The notes: generated by a model not told the origin, from the sequence alone. Counted from the stretch's first letter, positions 18,038 through 25,811 are shown. The stretch: DNA of 64,000 nucleotides from VGBV01 sp963780395 (GCA_963780395.1 CAWABY010000017.1:248001-312000); one strand, 5' to 3'. Numbers and translations are program-made.

Positions 18038-18709
18038 CTAGGGCGCCGGGGCGGGCTCTGGCATGGGGAACAGGGCCAAGAAGCGTTCAGCGGCAGCCGC
18101 ATCGCCCTCGATCATGAAATCGCCCGAGCGCCGCGCGTCGGCAAGCGAAAGCCCCCCGGCCAGCACCGCGCCGAGCGTGGCCGGGTCGGCCTCGATCGCC
18201 AGTTCAGTGGCCTCAGGGGCACCGCGCAGGAGCTCGATCTCGCCGTTCGCCACCTCGACGCTGTAGCGCTCCTCGCCCAACCGCAGCTCATAGGCGGCGC
18301 TGAGCCCAGCGGCTGCCTCGGGGTCGAACAGCGAGCCCAGGGCCAGCACGATCGAGTCCGAGCCGATCGTCGCCTCGGGCGGAGGCAGGGGCGAGCGGGC
18401 GCCCCAGGCGCCCAGCCGGGTCACGATTGGCTCCAGCTCCATGCCCCACTCGGTCAGCTCATAGACCCGCGAGCCGGCCGGTGGAGGCAGCGTGCGCCGC
18501 CTCAATACCCCGGCGGCCTCGAGCTCGCGCAGGCGCTCGGAGAGGACGTTGGGGCTGGCCTTGGGGAGCCCGGCGCGAAGGTCGGTGAAGCGCTTCGGGC
18601 CCAGCAGCAGCTCGCGAACGACCAACAGCGCCCAGCGCTCGCCGAGTAGGTCGAGCGCGTGTGCGAAGCGACACATGTCGCCGTATGTCCGTTTCGATTT
18701 CTCGCCCAT
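18038..18709 (-). CDS. HxlR-family transcriptional regulator with C-terminal SCP2-like domain
   Basis: A 223-residue regulator. The N-terminal half is a HxlR winged helix: RFAHALDLLGERWALLVVRELLLGPKRFTDLRAGL followed by LSERLRELEAAGVLRR and YELTEWG. The C-terminal half (about residues 130-215) resembles a sterol-carrier SCP2-type fold, with YELRLGEERYSVEVANGEIEL and the closing DARRSGDFMIEGDAAAAERFLALF. It probably senses a hydrophobic ligand. It is divergent from an MFS exporter with a 128-base shared control region, the usual arrangement of a repressor and the exporter it regulates; that relation is inferred. Confidence 0.85.
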   Translation of the reverse strand: MGEKSKRTYGDMCRFAHALDLLGERWALLVVRELLLGPKRFTDLRAGLPKASPNVLSERLRELEAAGVLRRRTLPPPAGSRVYELTEWGMELEPIVTRLGAWGARSPLPPPEATIGSDSIVLALGSLFDPEAAAGLSAAYELRLGEERYSVEVANGEIELLRGAPEATELAIEADPATLGAVLAGGLSLADARRSGDFMIEGDAAAAERFLALFPMPEPAPAP

Positions 18710-18735
18710 GGTCGCTCTAATGGGGGTTTGCCCAG

Positions 18736-18764
18736 TTGTCGAGCGGGTAGTCCTGAAATATAGC
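18736..18764 (+). promoter_or_regulatory. Sigma-70-like promoter for the MFS exporter
   Basis: TTGTCG at 18736-18741 and TATAGC at 18759-18764 are separated by exactly 17 bases in an AT-rich pocket that is unusual for this window. It points towards the MFS gene 74 bases downstream. On the other strand the same pocket offers TATATT as a possible -10 for the HxlR gene, so the two promoters may face each other. Assigned by pattern only. Confidence 0.5.
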
Positions 18765-18767
18765 GCA

Positions 18768-18797
18768 CGTAGTTGTTATCTAGGACTATCTGCTACG
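18768..18797. promoter_or_regulatory. Candidate operator between HxlR and MFS genes
   Basis: An interrupted inverted repeat, CGTAG at 18768-18772 and CTACG at 18793-18797, brackets an AT-rich core containing TATCT twice. It lies directly after the predicted -10 of the exporter promoter, where a repressor would block transcription. HxlR proteins bind short inverted repeats as dimers, so this is the best operator candidate in the gap. Confidence 0.3.
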
Positions 18798-18837
18798 GTT
18801 CCGCAACTCAGCAGCCCCCGACCCGGAAGGAGCACGA

Positions 18838-20313
18838 ATGGACACGACCGCCGATCGCAACCGCTGGCTCGCGCTCTACGTGCTCTGCACGGGCATGCTG
18901 ATGATCGTCATCGACGCCACGATCGTGAACGTGGCGCTGCCCTCGATCCAGGATGACCTCGGCTTTTCCCAGAGCAACCTTGCCTGGGTCGTGAACGCCT
19001 ACATGATCCCCTTCGGCGGCCTGCTGCTGCTGGCCGGCAGGCTCGGAGACCTCGCGGGGCAGCGCCGCATCTTCCTCGCGGGCCTCGCGGTCTTCACCGC
19101 GGCCTCGTTGCTGTGCGCCGTCGCGCAGAGCCAGGGCATCCTGATCGCAGCCCGCTTCATCCAGGGGGTCGGCGGCGCGCTCACCTCCGCGGTGATCCTG
19201 GGAATGATCGTCTTGATGTTCCCCGAGCCGCGCGAGCAGGCGAAGGCGATCGGCGTGTTCGGCTTCGTGGCCTCGGCCGGCGGCTCGATCGGGCTGCTCG
19301 CAGGTGGCGCGCTCACCGAGGCGATCAACTGGCACTGGATCTTCTTCATCAACCTCCCGATCGGGATCGCCACCGCGCTGCTCGCCAGGCGCCTGGTCGA
19401 GGACCGTGAGGGCATCGGCCTGGACAAGGGCGCTGATGTTCCGGGCGCGGTGCTGCTCACGGGCGGCCTGATGCTGGGCGTCTACAACATCCTGCAGATC
19501 AACGAACAGGGCTGGGGCTCATCCCAGACCCTGGTCCTGGGAACCGTCTCGCTGGCCCTGGTCGCCGCCTTCGTGTGGCGTCAGACGCGCATCGAGAACC
19601 CGCTGATGCCGCTGCGCCTGTTCCGCTCGCGCAACGTCTCGGGCGCCAACGTGGTGCAGGCGCTGCTGGTCGCCGGCATGTTCGGCATGTTCTTCATGGG
19701 AGCGCTCTACATGCAGCGCATCCTCGGTTACGACCCGCTGGAGGTCGGGCTCGCCTTCCTGCCCGCGACGCTGGCGATGGGGACGATGTCGCTCAAGGTC
19801 TCCGATCGCGTCAACATGCGCTTCGGCCCCAAGAACGTGCTGATCCCTGCCCTGCTCTTCATCGGCGCCGGACTGCTGCTGTTCGCCCGGACGCCGGTTG
19901 ACGGCTCCTTCGTCGCGGACATCATGCCGCCGATGGTCCTGATGGGGCTCGGCGCCGGTTTGGGGTTCCCTGCGCTGATGACCCTGGCGATGTCGGGCGC
20001 GACCCGGGAGGACTCCGGGCTGGCGTCGGGCCTGGTCAACACCAGCGTCCAGGTCGGCGGCGCGATCGGCCTGGCGCTGCTGGCGACGCTTGCGACCGAG
20101 CGCAGCGACGCGCTGATCGCGGACGGAAGCGCGACGGATGCGGCGCTCAACTCGGGCTACCACCTCGCCTATCTGATCGGCGCCGCGCTGGTGGCCGTCG
20201 CCCTCGTCGTCACGGTCTTCGTGCTGCGCTCCGAGGCGCCGGGGGAGATCGAGGAGCTGGAGCGCGAGACCGAGCGGGCCGGGGCCGAGGCGGCCTACTC
20301 CGAGGCCGCCTGA
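18838..20313 (+). CDS. MFS drug exporter, DHA2 (EmrB/QacA) family
   Basis: A 491-residue, 14-helix proton-driven exporter. Family signatures are visible: motif C-like and motif D1 in MLMIVIDATIVNVALPSIQDDLGFS, motif A in LLLLAGRLGDLAGQRRIFLAG, and GLLAGGALTEAINWHWIFFINLPIG with its WRWIF/NVP-type signature. A strong ribosome-binding site (GGAAGGAG) precedes the ATG at 18838. The last 25 residues are charged and cytoplasmic. Control by the divergent HxlR-SCP2 regulator is likely. Substrates are probably amphipathic or toxic organics but cannot be named from sequence. Confidence 0.93.
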   Translation: MDTTADRNRWLALYVLCTGMLMIVIDATIVNVALPSIQDDLGFSQSNLAWVVNAYMIPFGGLLLLAGRLGDLAGQRRIFLAGLAVFTAASLLCAVAQSQGILIAARFIQGVGGALTSAVILGMIVLMFPEPREQAKAIGVFGFVASAGGSIGLLAGGALTEAINWHWIFFINLPIGIATALLARRLVEDREGIGLDKGADVPGAVLLTGGLMLGVYNILQINEQGWGSSQTLVLGTVSLALVAAFVWRQTRIENPLMPLRLFRSRNVSGANVVQALLVAGMFGMFFMGALYMQRILGYDPLEVGLAFLPATLAMGTMSLKVSDRVNMRFGPKNVLIPALLFIGAGLLLFARTPVDGSFVADIMPPMVLMGLGAGLGFPALMTLAMSGATREDSGLASGLVNTSVQVGGAIGLALLATLATERSDALIADGSATDAALNSGYHLAYLIGAALVAVALVVTVFVLRSEAPGEIEELERETERAGAEAAYSEAA

Positions 20314-20380
20314 GCGTGAGCTGCCACGGCTTTACAGATGCGAACCATGCGCCGGTCCGCCGGCGCGGAGAGGAGCAACC

Positions 20381-20749
20381 ATGGGACAGCCCGTAGTCCA
20401 CTTCGAGATCATGGGCAAGGACGCCAAGAAGCTGCACGGCTACTACTCGGAGCTGTTCGGCTGGGAGTTCGACAGCGACAACCCGATGAACTACGGCACG
20501 CTCGCTCGCGAGCAAAACGTGAGCGCCGAGGGCATCGGCATCGGCGGTGGCGTCGGGCAGGCGCCCGACGGCTACGACGGCCACGTCACCTTCTACATCG
20601 AGGTCCCCGATGTCGAGGCGGCCCTGGCCAAGGCCGACGAGCTCGGCGGCACCCGGATGATGGGCCCAGACAAGGTCATGGAGGGCATCGAGATCGGCCT
20701 CTTCACCGATCCGGAGGGCCACACCGTGGGGGTCGTCAAGACCACGTAG
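20381..20749 (+). CDS. VOC-family (glyoxalase/bleomycin resistance) protein
   Basis: A 122-residue single VOC unit. It opens VVHFEIMGKDAKKLHGYYSELFGWEF, the standard beta-alpha-beta module, with a metal-position His, and closes IGLFTDPEGHTVGVVKT, where the conserved DPEGH carries another ligand position. VOC proteins of this size bind metals and act as isomerases, dioxygenases or resistance proteins; the function here is open. A good ribosome-binding site (GGAGAGGAG) precedes the ATG. It opens the run of small stress-type enzymes that extends to 24.3 kb. Confidence 0.85.
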   Translation: MGQPVVHFEIMGKDAKKLHGYYSELFGWEFDSDNPMNYGTLAREQNVSAEGIGIGGGVGQAPDGYDGHVTFYIEVPDVEAALAKADELGGTRMMGPDKVMEGIEIGLFTDPEGHTVGVVKTT

Positions 20750-20781
20750 ACCACTGAAGGAGGTGCTGGAGGCCGCGATCC

Positions 20782-21204
20782 CTAGTCGGGCGCCGGGTCA
20801 CGATCGCGCAGCCCGGCGGCCTCCAGTGCCGCGGGGCGGTCGTAGTAGAAGTCGATGCTGCTGATCTTGTCGTCCTTGAAGCTGTAGATGGCCGCCCCGA
20901 GCAGCTCGACGGGGGCGTCGCTTCCAGACCCGGTCGCCTTCAGCTCGGTCAGGGCGACGATGCGCTCGCCTGCTTCGAGCAGCCGCTCGACTCCCACCTC
21001 CATGGTCTTGAAGGCCGTGAACCACTCGTCGCAAAAGCGCCGCACCCCCTCCTCTCCCTGAAAGCGCTGTCCCATCACGCCCTCGAATCCGCCGATCAGC
21101 CCGACCTCGGCCTCGGGATCCATCGCCGCGACGACCGCCTCGACGTCGCGCTCGTTGAAAGCGCGCGCGGCATCTCGAATCAGTCGTTCCTGAGCCTCTA
21201 CCAC
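20782..21204 (-). CDS. SnoaL-like/NTF2-fold protein
   Basis: A 140-residue NTF2-like protein. Typical features are DAARAFNERDVEAVVAAMDPEAEV, then YxG-type EEGVRRFCDEWF and the closing strands AAIYSFKDDKISSIDFYYDRPAALEAAGL. This is the common actinobacterial SnoaL-like type with a hydrophobic cavity and no assigned substrate. A second intact family member lies at 23353 and a remnant at 22666. Convergent with the VOC gene, 32 bases apart. Confidence 0.82.
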   Translation of the reverse strand: MVEAQERLIRDAARAFNERDVEAVVAAMDPEAEVGLIGGFEGVMGQRFQGEEGVRRFCDEWFTAFKTMEVGVERLLEAGERIVALTELKATGSGSDAPVELLGAAIYSFKDDKISSIDFYYDRPAALEAAGLRDRDPAPD

Positions 21205-21257
21205 CAGCGGTGCTCACTCTACGACCTCGCCGTCAGCCCCCTGGGCCGGCCGAGGGG

Positions 21258-21608
21258 TCAGCCGCTGGTCTTGTCCAGCAGCTGCAGCAGCTCGTGGGCG
21301 GCGAGCTCGATCTCCTTATGACGCCACTCCGCCGCGCGGTACTGGCAGGCGATCAGGCCGCTCCGGTGCACCCGCCGGAAGTCCCCGCAGACGAACCCGT
21401 AGCGCGCCTTGGTTTCCTCGCTTGCGCCCTCGGTCAACCCCAGATGCCAGTCGCCGTACTCCTGCCACGAGTGGGACTCCAGGAACTCGTTCTCGTCCTC
21501 GGCGCTCGGCTGCACCTCGCCCCATTCGCTGTCGAGCACGTACTGCTTGCCCTCGATCAGGCCGCGCACGTGCTTGACCGCGCTCTCGTTGACCGAGTAG
21601 GAGGCCAC
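21258..21608 (-). CDS. Conserved hypothetical protein, 116 residues
   Basis: I do not recognise a named family. The protein is acidic in its centre, with SEWGEVQPSAEDENEFLESHSW, and aromatic-rich (WQEYGDWHLGL), then has FVCGDFRRVHRSGLIACQYRAAEW, which contains two Cys and a His and may bind a metal, and ends in a helix (IELAAHELLQLLDKTSG). The general layout, a hydrophobic start followed by WHLGL and RVHRSGL, is found in small hypothetical proteins of soil actinobacteria. Codon usage is like that of neighbouring genes, so it is probably a real gene. It is 10 bases after the DUF1801 gene on the same strand. Confidence 0.65.
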   Translation of the reverse strand: MASYSVNESAVKHVRGLIEGKQYVLDSEWGEVQPSAEDENEFLESHSWQEYGDWHLGLTEGASEETKARYGFVCGDFRRVHRSGLIACQYRAAEWRHKEIELAAHELLQLLDKTSG

Positions 21609-21618
21609 GGCCGCTAGC

Positions 21619-22005
21619 TCACGCCGACGTGTTCAGCTCCACGGCGGCGCGAACGAGCGCCTTCAACGCCTCTTCATCGATCTCGTCGCCGTCACGGATA
21701 TCGATGGCACGCCTGGTGTTGCCTTCGAGGCTGGAGTTGAAGAGGCCTGAGGGGTCCTCCAACGAGGCGCCCTTGGCGAAGGTCAGCTTCACCTTGTCCT
21801 TGTACGTCTCGCCGGTGCAGATCATCCCGTCGTGTGACCACACCGGAACCCCCCCTGGGCTGGAGGGCTTCCTCCACTTCAGCTCCTCGACCACCTCGGG
21901 GTCGGCCTGCTTGATGACCTTTCGGACCCGGGCGAGCGTCTCGCCGCGCCAGTCGCCCAGCTCCTCGATCGTCGCGTCTATCTGCTGAGAGGGGGACTCG
22001 CTCAC
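21619..22005 (-). CDS. DUF1801 domain protein
   Basis: A 128-residue YdhG-type DUF1801 protein. Recognisable parts are WRGETLARVRKVIKQADPEVVEELKWRKPS, PVWSHDGMICTGETYKDKVKLTFAKGASL and ending DIRDGDEIDEEALKALVRAAVELN. The fold is a small alpha/beta domain of unknown activity, often found together with YdeI-type proteins, as is the case here. It is probably cotranscribed with the downstream 116-residue gene. Confidence 0.85.
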   Translation of the reverse strand: MSESPSQQIDATIEELGDWRGETLARVRKVIKQADPEVVEELKWRKPSSPGGVPVWSHDGMICTGETYKDKVKLTFAKGASLEDPSGLFNSSLEGNTRRAIDIRDGDEIDEEALKALVRAAVELNTSA

Positions 22006-22064
22006 ATTCGTTCTCCGGGCAATTTACTGGCCTGCTTCACCCTCGGGACCGCTGACGGCTCCTT

Positions 22065-22592
22065 TCACGCGGGAGGGGACGTCCTGGGCTGCTCGTCCTC
22101 TTCAACTCGGTTCAGCATGTACTCGTAAACGTTCACGCAGCAGGCGCGCCTCTTTCCCTCGGAGAGCTGCTCGACGGTCCGCGTGACCCGGCGCGCCCGA
22201 GTCTCGGGCTTCCTGGCTGACTCGATCCAGCGGACCCAATCCTGACGACCCATGGTGGTGAGCTCCTTCCACACAGCCTTCGCCTCGGGGGCGGACTCGA
22301 ACGCGGTTCGCAGGTCGGCGGGACCCTTCGGGTCGGGCTCCGGTCCGAGGATGGCGAGCTCGACCGTGTCTCCATCGTCGGCACCGGCGCCCCGGCGCAT
22401 GGCCTTGTTCACCTTCAGCCAGCGGCCGCCGGACGGGTTGGGCTCCAACGCCGTTCGGAACGGATGACCGTTGATGGTGCCTTCGACCTTGGGCATGCCG
22501 CGCAGCTTCTTGTCGATCGCTTTCGGGACATCGAGCACGGCCCCGGAGCCGTTCAGGCGTGCGTTGAAGCGAAGGACTTCTGGCCTGCTCAC
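22065..22592 (-). CDS. YdeI/OmpD-associated protein with DUF1905 domain
   Basis: A 175-residue protein combining an N-terminal DUF1905 beta-barrel (LRFNARLNGSGAVLDVPKAI, VEGTINGHPFRTALEPNPSGGRWLKVNKAMRRG) with a C-terminal YdeI-type helical segment (FESAPEAKAVWKELTTMGRQDWVRWIESARKPETRARRV). This is the normal domain order in actinobacteria. YdeI-type proteins have been linked to peptide resistance, but no mechanism is known. Together with the DUF1801 gene it forms a typical pair. Confidence 0.85.
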   Translation of the reverse strand: MSRPEVLRFNARLNGSGAVLDVPKAIDKKLRGMPKVEGTINGHPFRTALEPNPSGGRWLKVNKAMRRGAGADDGDTVELAILGPEPDPKGPADLRTAFESAPEAKAVWKELTTMGRQDWVRWIESARKPETRARRVTRTVEQLSEGKRRACCVNVYEYMLNRVEEDEQPRTSPPA

Positions 22593-22665
22593 GACGATGG
22601 GTTATACCGAGCGAGCCGAGGAACCTGGGGGCTTGCATGGAGTTGGCCCCGGTCATACTGGGGCC

Positions 22666-22800
22666 GTGGCCTCTTCGAACGAGGGGATCGTCCGTCGCTT
22701 TGGGGACGTCGCCGCGATCTACACCTTTCGCGACGAACGAGTCCGCATGATCGAGTGGCATTACGACATCGATGAGGCCCGTGCCAGGTTCGACCGTTAA
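22666..22800 (+). pseudogene. C-terminal remnant of a SnoaL-like gene
   Basis: A 44-residue open stretch starting at GTG 22666 reads GDVAAIYTFRDERVRMIEWHYD, which matches the last two strands of NTF2/SnoaL-like proteins (compare the closing part of the intact gene at 23353). No matching N-terminal part occurs upstream in any frame, so it looks like the 3' end of a deleted gene. It ends 10 bases before the SRPBCC gene. The resemblance is short, so this is a moderate call. Confidence 0.45.
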
Positions 22801-22810
22801 GAATGAAGGC

Positions 22811-23242
22811 ATGACGGCCTACCGGGCGCAGGCCCACCTGGACGCACCGCTGGATGATGTCTGGGCGCTGGTCGGCAACCCCGCCACATATCCGGAGTGG
22901 TGGCCGGTTGCGGTGGAGATTCGGGGTGAAACGTTCGAGGTTGGCGACGCGTTCACCCAAGTTGTGAGGGTCGCTGGGCGGCCGGAGTACACCCGGGTCA
23001 TCGAGCGTCGGGACGAGCTCAGGGAGCTGAGATGGCATTGCCCGACGACGGGCGGCTTCCAGCACTGGCTGCTGACCGAGGCCCAGGGCGGGACGTTCGT
23101 GGACATGGAGATGGGAATCGACCCGCCCTCATTCCGATACCGGCTCTTCAACAAGACCGTCGGGCGCCGGTTCATCAAGCGCTGGGCAGAAGACGCCATC
23201 GACGGGCTTCGTCGGACGCTGACTTCGACCCCCAACGCCTAG
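22811..23242 (+). CDS. SRPBCC-family (polyketide cyclase/dehydrase-like) protein
   Basis: A 143-residue START-like domain with a helix-grip fold. The first strand and helix read AQAHLDAPLDDVWALVGNPATYPEWWPV, the usual opening of the family, and the C-terminal long helix is RRFIKRWAEDAIDGLRRTL. It binds hydrophobic ligands in a deep cavity; the ligand is unknown. The ATG at 22811 is preferred over upstream starts because homologous domains begin about five residues before the first strand. Confidence 0.82.
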   Translation: MTAYRAQAHLDAPLDDVWALVGNPATYPEWWPVAVEIRGETFEVGDAFTQVVRVAGRPEYTRVIERRDELRELRWHCPTTGGFQHWLLTEAQGGTFVDMEMGIDPPSFRYRLFNKTVGRRFIKRWAEDAIDGLRRTLTSTPNA

Positions 23243-23352
23243 GGGCGCCTCGCGAAGCAAGCAACTATTGATGTAGATGGCCGGACGACTTTCGAACCCT
23301 CCGTTTATCCGCTCTTTCCGAGGACTCCTCGACGCGCGATACTGCGCGGGGG

Positions 23353-23748
23353 ATGTCGCAGGAGAACGTTGATCGATTTCTCAAGGGTGCCGAAGCCTTC
23401 AATCGCGACGACATCGAGGGGGGCCTGGAGATCTATGACCCGGACGTCGTCTTCGAAACGCAAGCCGCCGAGATGGAGGGCGTCTTCATTGGGCACGAGG
23501 GCGTGAGGGGGTTCATAGCGAGCATCGACGACCACTACGAGGACGTCCAGATTGAATACCCGGACGTCCGCGACCTCGGAGACCGCGTCCTAGCGCTCGG
23601 GACCATGCGCACCGTGGGAAAGGGCAGCGGAATGACTCAGGAGACCCCGCTGGCGATTGTGGCGAGCTTCCGGGACGGGCGGATCACCGCATTCAAGGAC
23701 TACGGCGACAAGGACCGAGCCCTCAAAGCTGCCGGGCTGCCGGAGTAG
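23353..23748 (+). CDS. SnoaL-like/NTF2-fold protein
   Basis: A 131-residue NTF2-like protein of the type starting MSQENVDRFLKGAEAFNRDDIEGGLEIYDPDV, very common in Solirubrobacter-like actinobacteria, often in many paralogues. The centre has GHEGVRGFIASIDDHYEDV and the end has ETPLAIVASFRDGRITAFKDYGDKDRALKAAGL. A ligand-binding or small isomerase role is possible. Convergent with the DHFR-like gene, 6 bases apart. Confidence 0.85.
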   Translation: MSQENVDRFLKGAEAFNRDDIEGGLEIYDPDVVFETQAAEMEGVFIGHEGVRGFIASIDDHYEDVQIEYPDVRDLGDRVLALGTMRTVGKGSGMTQETPLAIVASFRDGRITAFKDYGDKDRALKAAGLPE

Positions 23749-23754
23749 GCGCCT

Positions 23755-24315
23755 CTAGGAAGGAGCGGGCTCGTACCGCATCGCCACCGCCCCTGATCCG
23801 AACTCCAGCCGGCTCACGAGCTTCAGGTCAACGGGCTTCGACAGCCCCGCGAACAACGTCGGCCCGTGGCCCACCAGCCTGGGATGCACCACGAACTCGT
23901 ACTCATCGATCAACCCCAGTTCCGCCAGCGTCAGCGGAAGCTGCACGCCCCCGACGGCGAGTCCCTCACCCGGCTCCCGCTTCAGCTCCTGGACGGCCTG
24001 CTCCAGATCCCCACGTAGGAGCTCAGCGTTCCAATCGACCTGCTCCAGGGTGCTCGACACGACGTACTTCTTCGCGGCGTCGATCGTCCGGCCGAAGGGT
24101 TTCATCCACTCAGGCATCTCTTCCAATTGCCCCGGCGGCCTCCAGGCCTCCTCCATCATCTCGTAGGTCACACGGCCCAAGAGGAGAGCGTCGGCCTGCT
24201 CGATGCCCTTCTCCGCGTTCCGATGCATCTCTTCGTCCACGGTGATCGCAGCAGCCGCACGGTGATCGCAGCAGCCGTCCAATGTGACGTTGATGGAATA
24301 CCGAAGCGGTCGCAT
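23755..24315 (-). CDS. Dihydrofolate-reductase-family (RibD C-terminal-like) protein
   Basis: A 186-residue protein with the RibD_C/DHFR fold: start MRPLRYSINVTLDGCCDHR, then ADALLLGRVTYEMMEEAW, and closing VVHPRLVGHGPTLFAG with the NADPH site. It contains the loose YVVSSTLE and LAVGGVQLPLTLAELGLIDEYEF motifs of YyaP/YwjB-type reductases of unknown substrate. Near its N-terminus a perfect 20-base tandem duplication (24238-24277) alters the segment after CCDHR to AAAAITVDEE; since 20 is not a multiple of 3, the second copy is read in another frame. The rest of the gene looks intact. The start lies 4 bases from the tRNA gene. Confidence 0.85.
   Translation of the reverse strand: MRPLRYSINVTLDGCCDHRAAAAITVDEEMHRNAEKGIEQADALLLGRVTYEMMEEAWRPPGQLEEMPEWMKPFGRTIDAAKKYVVSSTLEQVDWNAELLRGDLEQAVQELKREPGEGLAVGGVQLPLTLAELGLIDEYEFVVHPRLVGHGPTLFAGLSKPVDLKLVSRLEFGSGAVAMRYEPAPS
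24238..24277. repeat. Perfect 20-base tandem duplication inside the DHFR-like gene
   Basis: The unit CACGGTGATCGCAGCAGCCG occurs twice with no mismatch and no spacer. It lies in the N-terminal coding part of the DHFR-like gene. Such slips may reflect replication slippage or an assembly artefact; losing one copy would shift the frame and destroy the gene. Confidence 0.9.
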
Positions 24316-24319
24316 TAGA

Positions 24320-24392
24320 TGGAGCTAGCCGGACTCGAACCGGCGACCTCCTGGGTGCGATCCAGGCGCTCTCCCAACTGAGCTATAGCCCC
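24320..24392 (-). tRNA. tRNA-Ala (anticodon CGC)
   Basis: A 73-base cloverleaf on the minus strand. The acceptor pairs GGGGCTA with TAGCTCC, the discriminator is A, the D arm is GCTC/GAGC, the anticodon stem CCTGG/CCAGG encloses ATCGCAC, and the T arm is GCCGG/CCGGC around TTCGAGT. Anticodon CGC reads GCG. CCA is not encoded. It separates the DHFR-like gene and the diguanylate cyclase gene. Confidence 0.93.
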
Positions 24393-24464
24393 GTGGACGT
24401 ATGTTGACGCGGCCGCACGCGAAACGGCGTTTGCGCACGGGCGCCAAGGCTACTCTGTCGGGCG

Positions 24465-25811
24465 ATGAGCTTCGGTAGGCGCCTCGCGCTCTTCTTCGTC
24501 CTGATCGTGTTGGTGCCGACGCTGGCGCTGGTCGGGATGCTGATCATCGTCAGCGAGGATTCACGCCAGGGCAAGGCGGACGCGCGCTTGGCGGCCGGGC
24601 TGGACACGGCCCTCGCGCTGTACGACGAGAGCGTCGTCGAAGCGGAGCCGAAGGCGCGCGCGCTCGCAGGCGACCCCCAGCTCGGCGACGGCCTGCGCTC
24701 CGGCGACGCGGCCGAGCTGCAGCGGTTCGCGCGGGCCGCGGCCGCCGACCCCGGCGTCGCCGGAGTCGAGGTGCTCGGCCCCGCCGGCACCAGCGAGGCC
24801 AAGGCCGGCAGCCCCGATGCGATCGCCTTCGCACAGCTCGACCTGGAGGAGGAGGGAGCCCGGCGGGGGAAACTGCTGGTCTCGGTCACGACGGCTCCTC
24901 AGTTTGCGGCCGACCTGAAGCGGCTCACCAAGCGCGAGCTGGTGGTGAACGGGTCCGGGGCGCCGCTGGCCGCAACGGTGGATGCGCCCGAGCCGGATGT
25001 CGAGCCGGGGGAGACGACCGACCTGGAGCTCGAGCAGGGCGAGTACCGCGCGCACCTGCTGAGCCTGAACAAGGAGCGCGACGAATCGGTGCTGTTGCTG
25101 GGCCCACGCAAGGACGAGGGGCTGCTGGCGATCGAGGGGCCCGTGGCTGCTCTGCTCGCGGCCTTCCTGCTGCTCGCGCTCGTGCTCGCATACGTGCTGG
25201 CTCGTGGGATGACCGGGCTGCACTCGCAGGTGGCCCAGCAAGCCGTCACCGACCCACTCACCGGGCTGTCGAATCGCAGGCGCCTGGACCAGCAGCTGAA
25301 GCGCGAGGTCGAGCGCGCGCTGCGATTCGGGCATGAGCTCTCGCTGCTGATCGTCGACGCGGACAACTTCAAGCAGATCAACGACCGGTACGGGCACCTC
25401 GTCGGGGACGCGGTGCTGCAGACGATTTCGGACGTGACCCGCTCGACCACCCGCACGATCGACATCACGGCCCGCTACGGCGGCGACGAGCTCGCGCTCG
25501 TGCTGCTTGAGACTGGGACCCAGGGAGCCACGATCCTGGCGGACCGCCTGCGCGAGAACGTGCGCACCGCCAAGATCCGGGGGCTCGAGCGCGGTGCGGT
25601 CACCGTCAGCGTCGGATCGGCGACCCTGCCCGACTGCGCGGGGGACGTGAAGTCGCTGATCGATGCCGCTGACCAAGCGCTGCTTCTGGCCAAGAAGGCC
25701 GGCAAGGACCAGACCAGGAGCGCGCCCGGCAGGCCGGTCGCCGAGCGCAACGGCCGTGGGCGACGGCCGCGCCCGACCCGCGGCTCGGCTGGGCGCCGCG
25801 CCTCGAGCTGA
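24465..25811 (+). CDS. Membrane-bound diguanylate cyclase (GGDEF)
   Basis: Makes cyclic di-GMP from two GTP. The 448 residues have a first membrane helix (about 6-30), an extracytoplasmic sensor-like region of about 190 residues, a second helix (about 225-247) and a cytoplasmic GGDEF domain beginning TDPLTGLSNRRRLDQQL. The metal Asp lies in LLIVDADNFKQIND, and the signature reads GGDEL rather than GGDEF, which still has the catalytic acids. An RxxD inhibitory site (RTID) is found five residues upstream, so product inhibition is likely. The C-terminal tail is Arg-rich. No EAL or effector gene is in the window. Confidence 0.92.
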   Translation: MSFGRRLALFFVLIVLVPTLALVGMLIIVSEDSRQGKADARLAAGLDTALALYDESVVEAEPKARALAGDPQLGDGLRSGDAAELQRFARAAAADPGVAGVEVLGPAGTSEAKAGSPDAIAFAQLDLEEEGARRGKLLVSVTTAPQFAADLKRLTKRELVVNGSGAPLAATVDAPEPDVEPGETTDLELEQGEYRAHLLSLNKERDESVLLLGPRKDEGLLAIEGPVAALLAAFLLLALVLAYVLARGMTGLHSQVAQQAVTDPLTGLSNRRRLDQQLKREVERALRFGHELSLLIVDADNFKQINDRYGHLVGDAVLQTISDVTRSTTRTIDITARYGGDELALVLLETGTQGATILADRLRENVRTAKIRGLERGAVTVSVGSATLPDCAGDVKSLIDAADQALLLAKKAGKDQTRSAPGRPVAERNGRGRRPRPTRGSAGRRASS

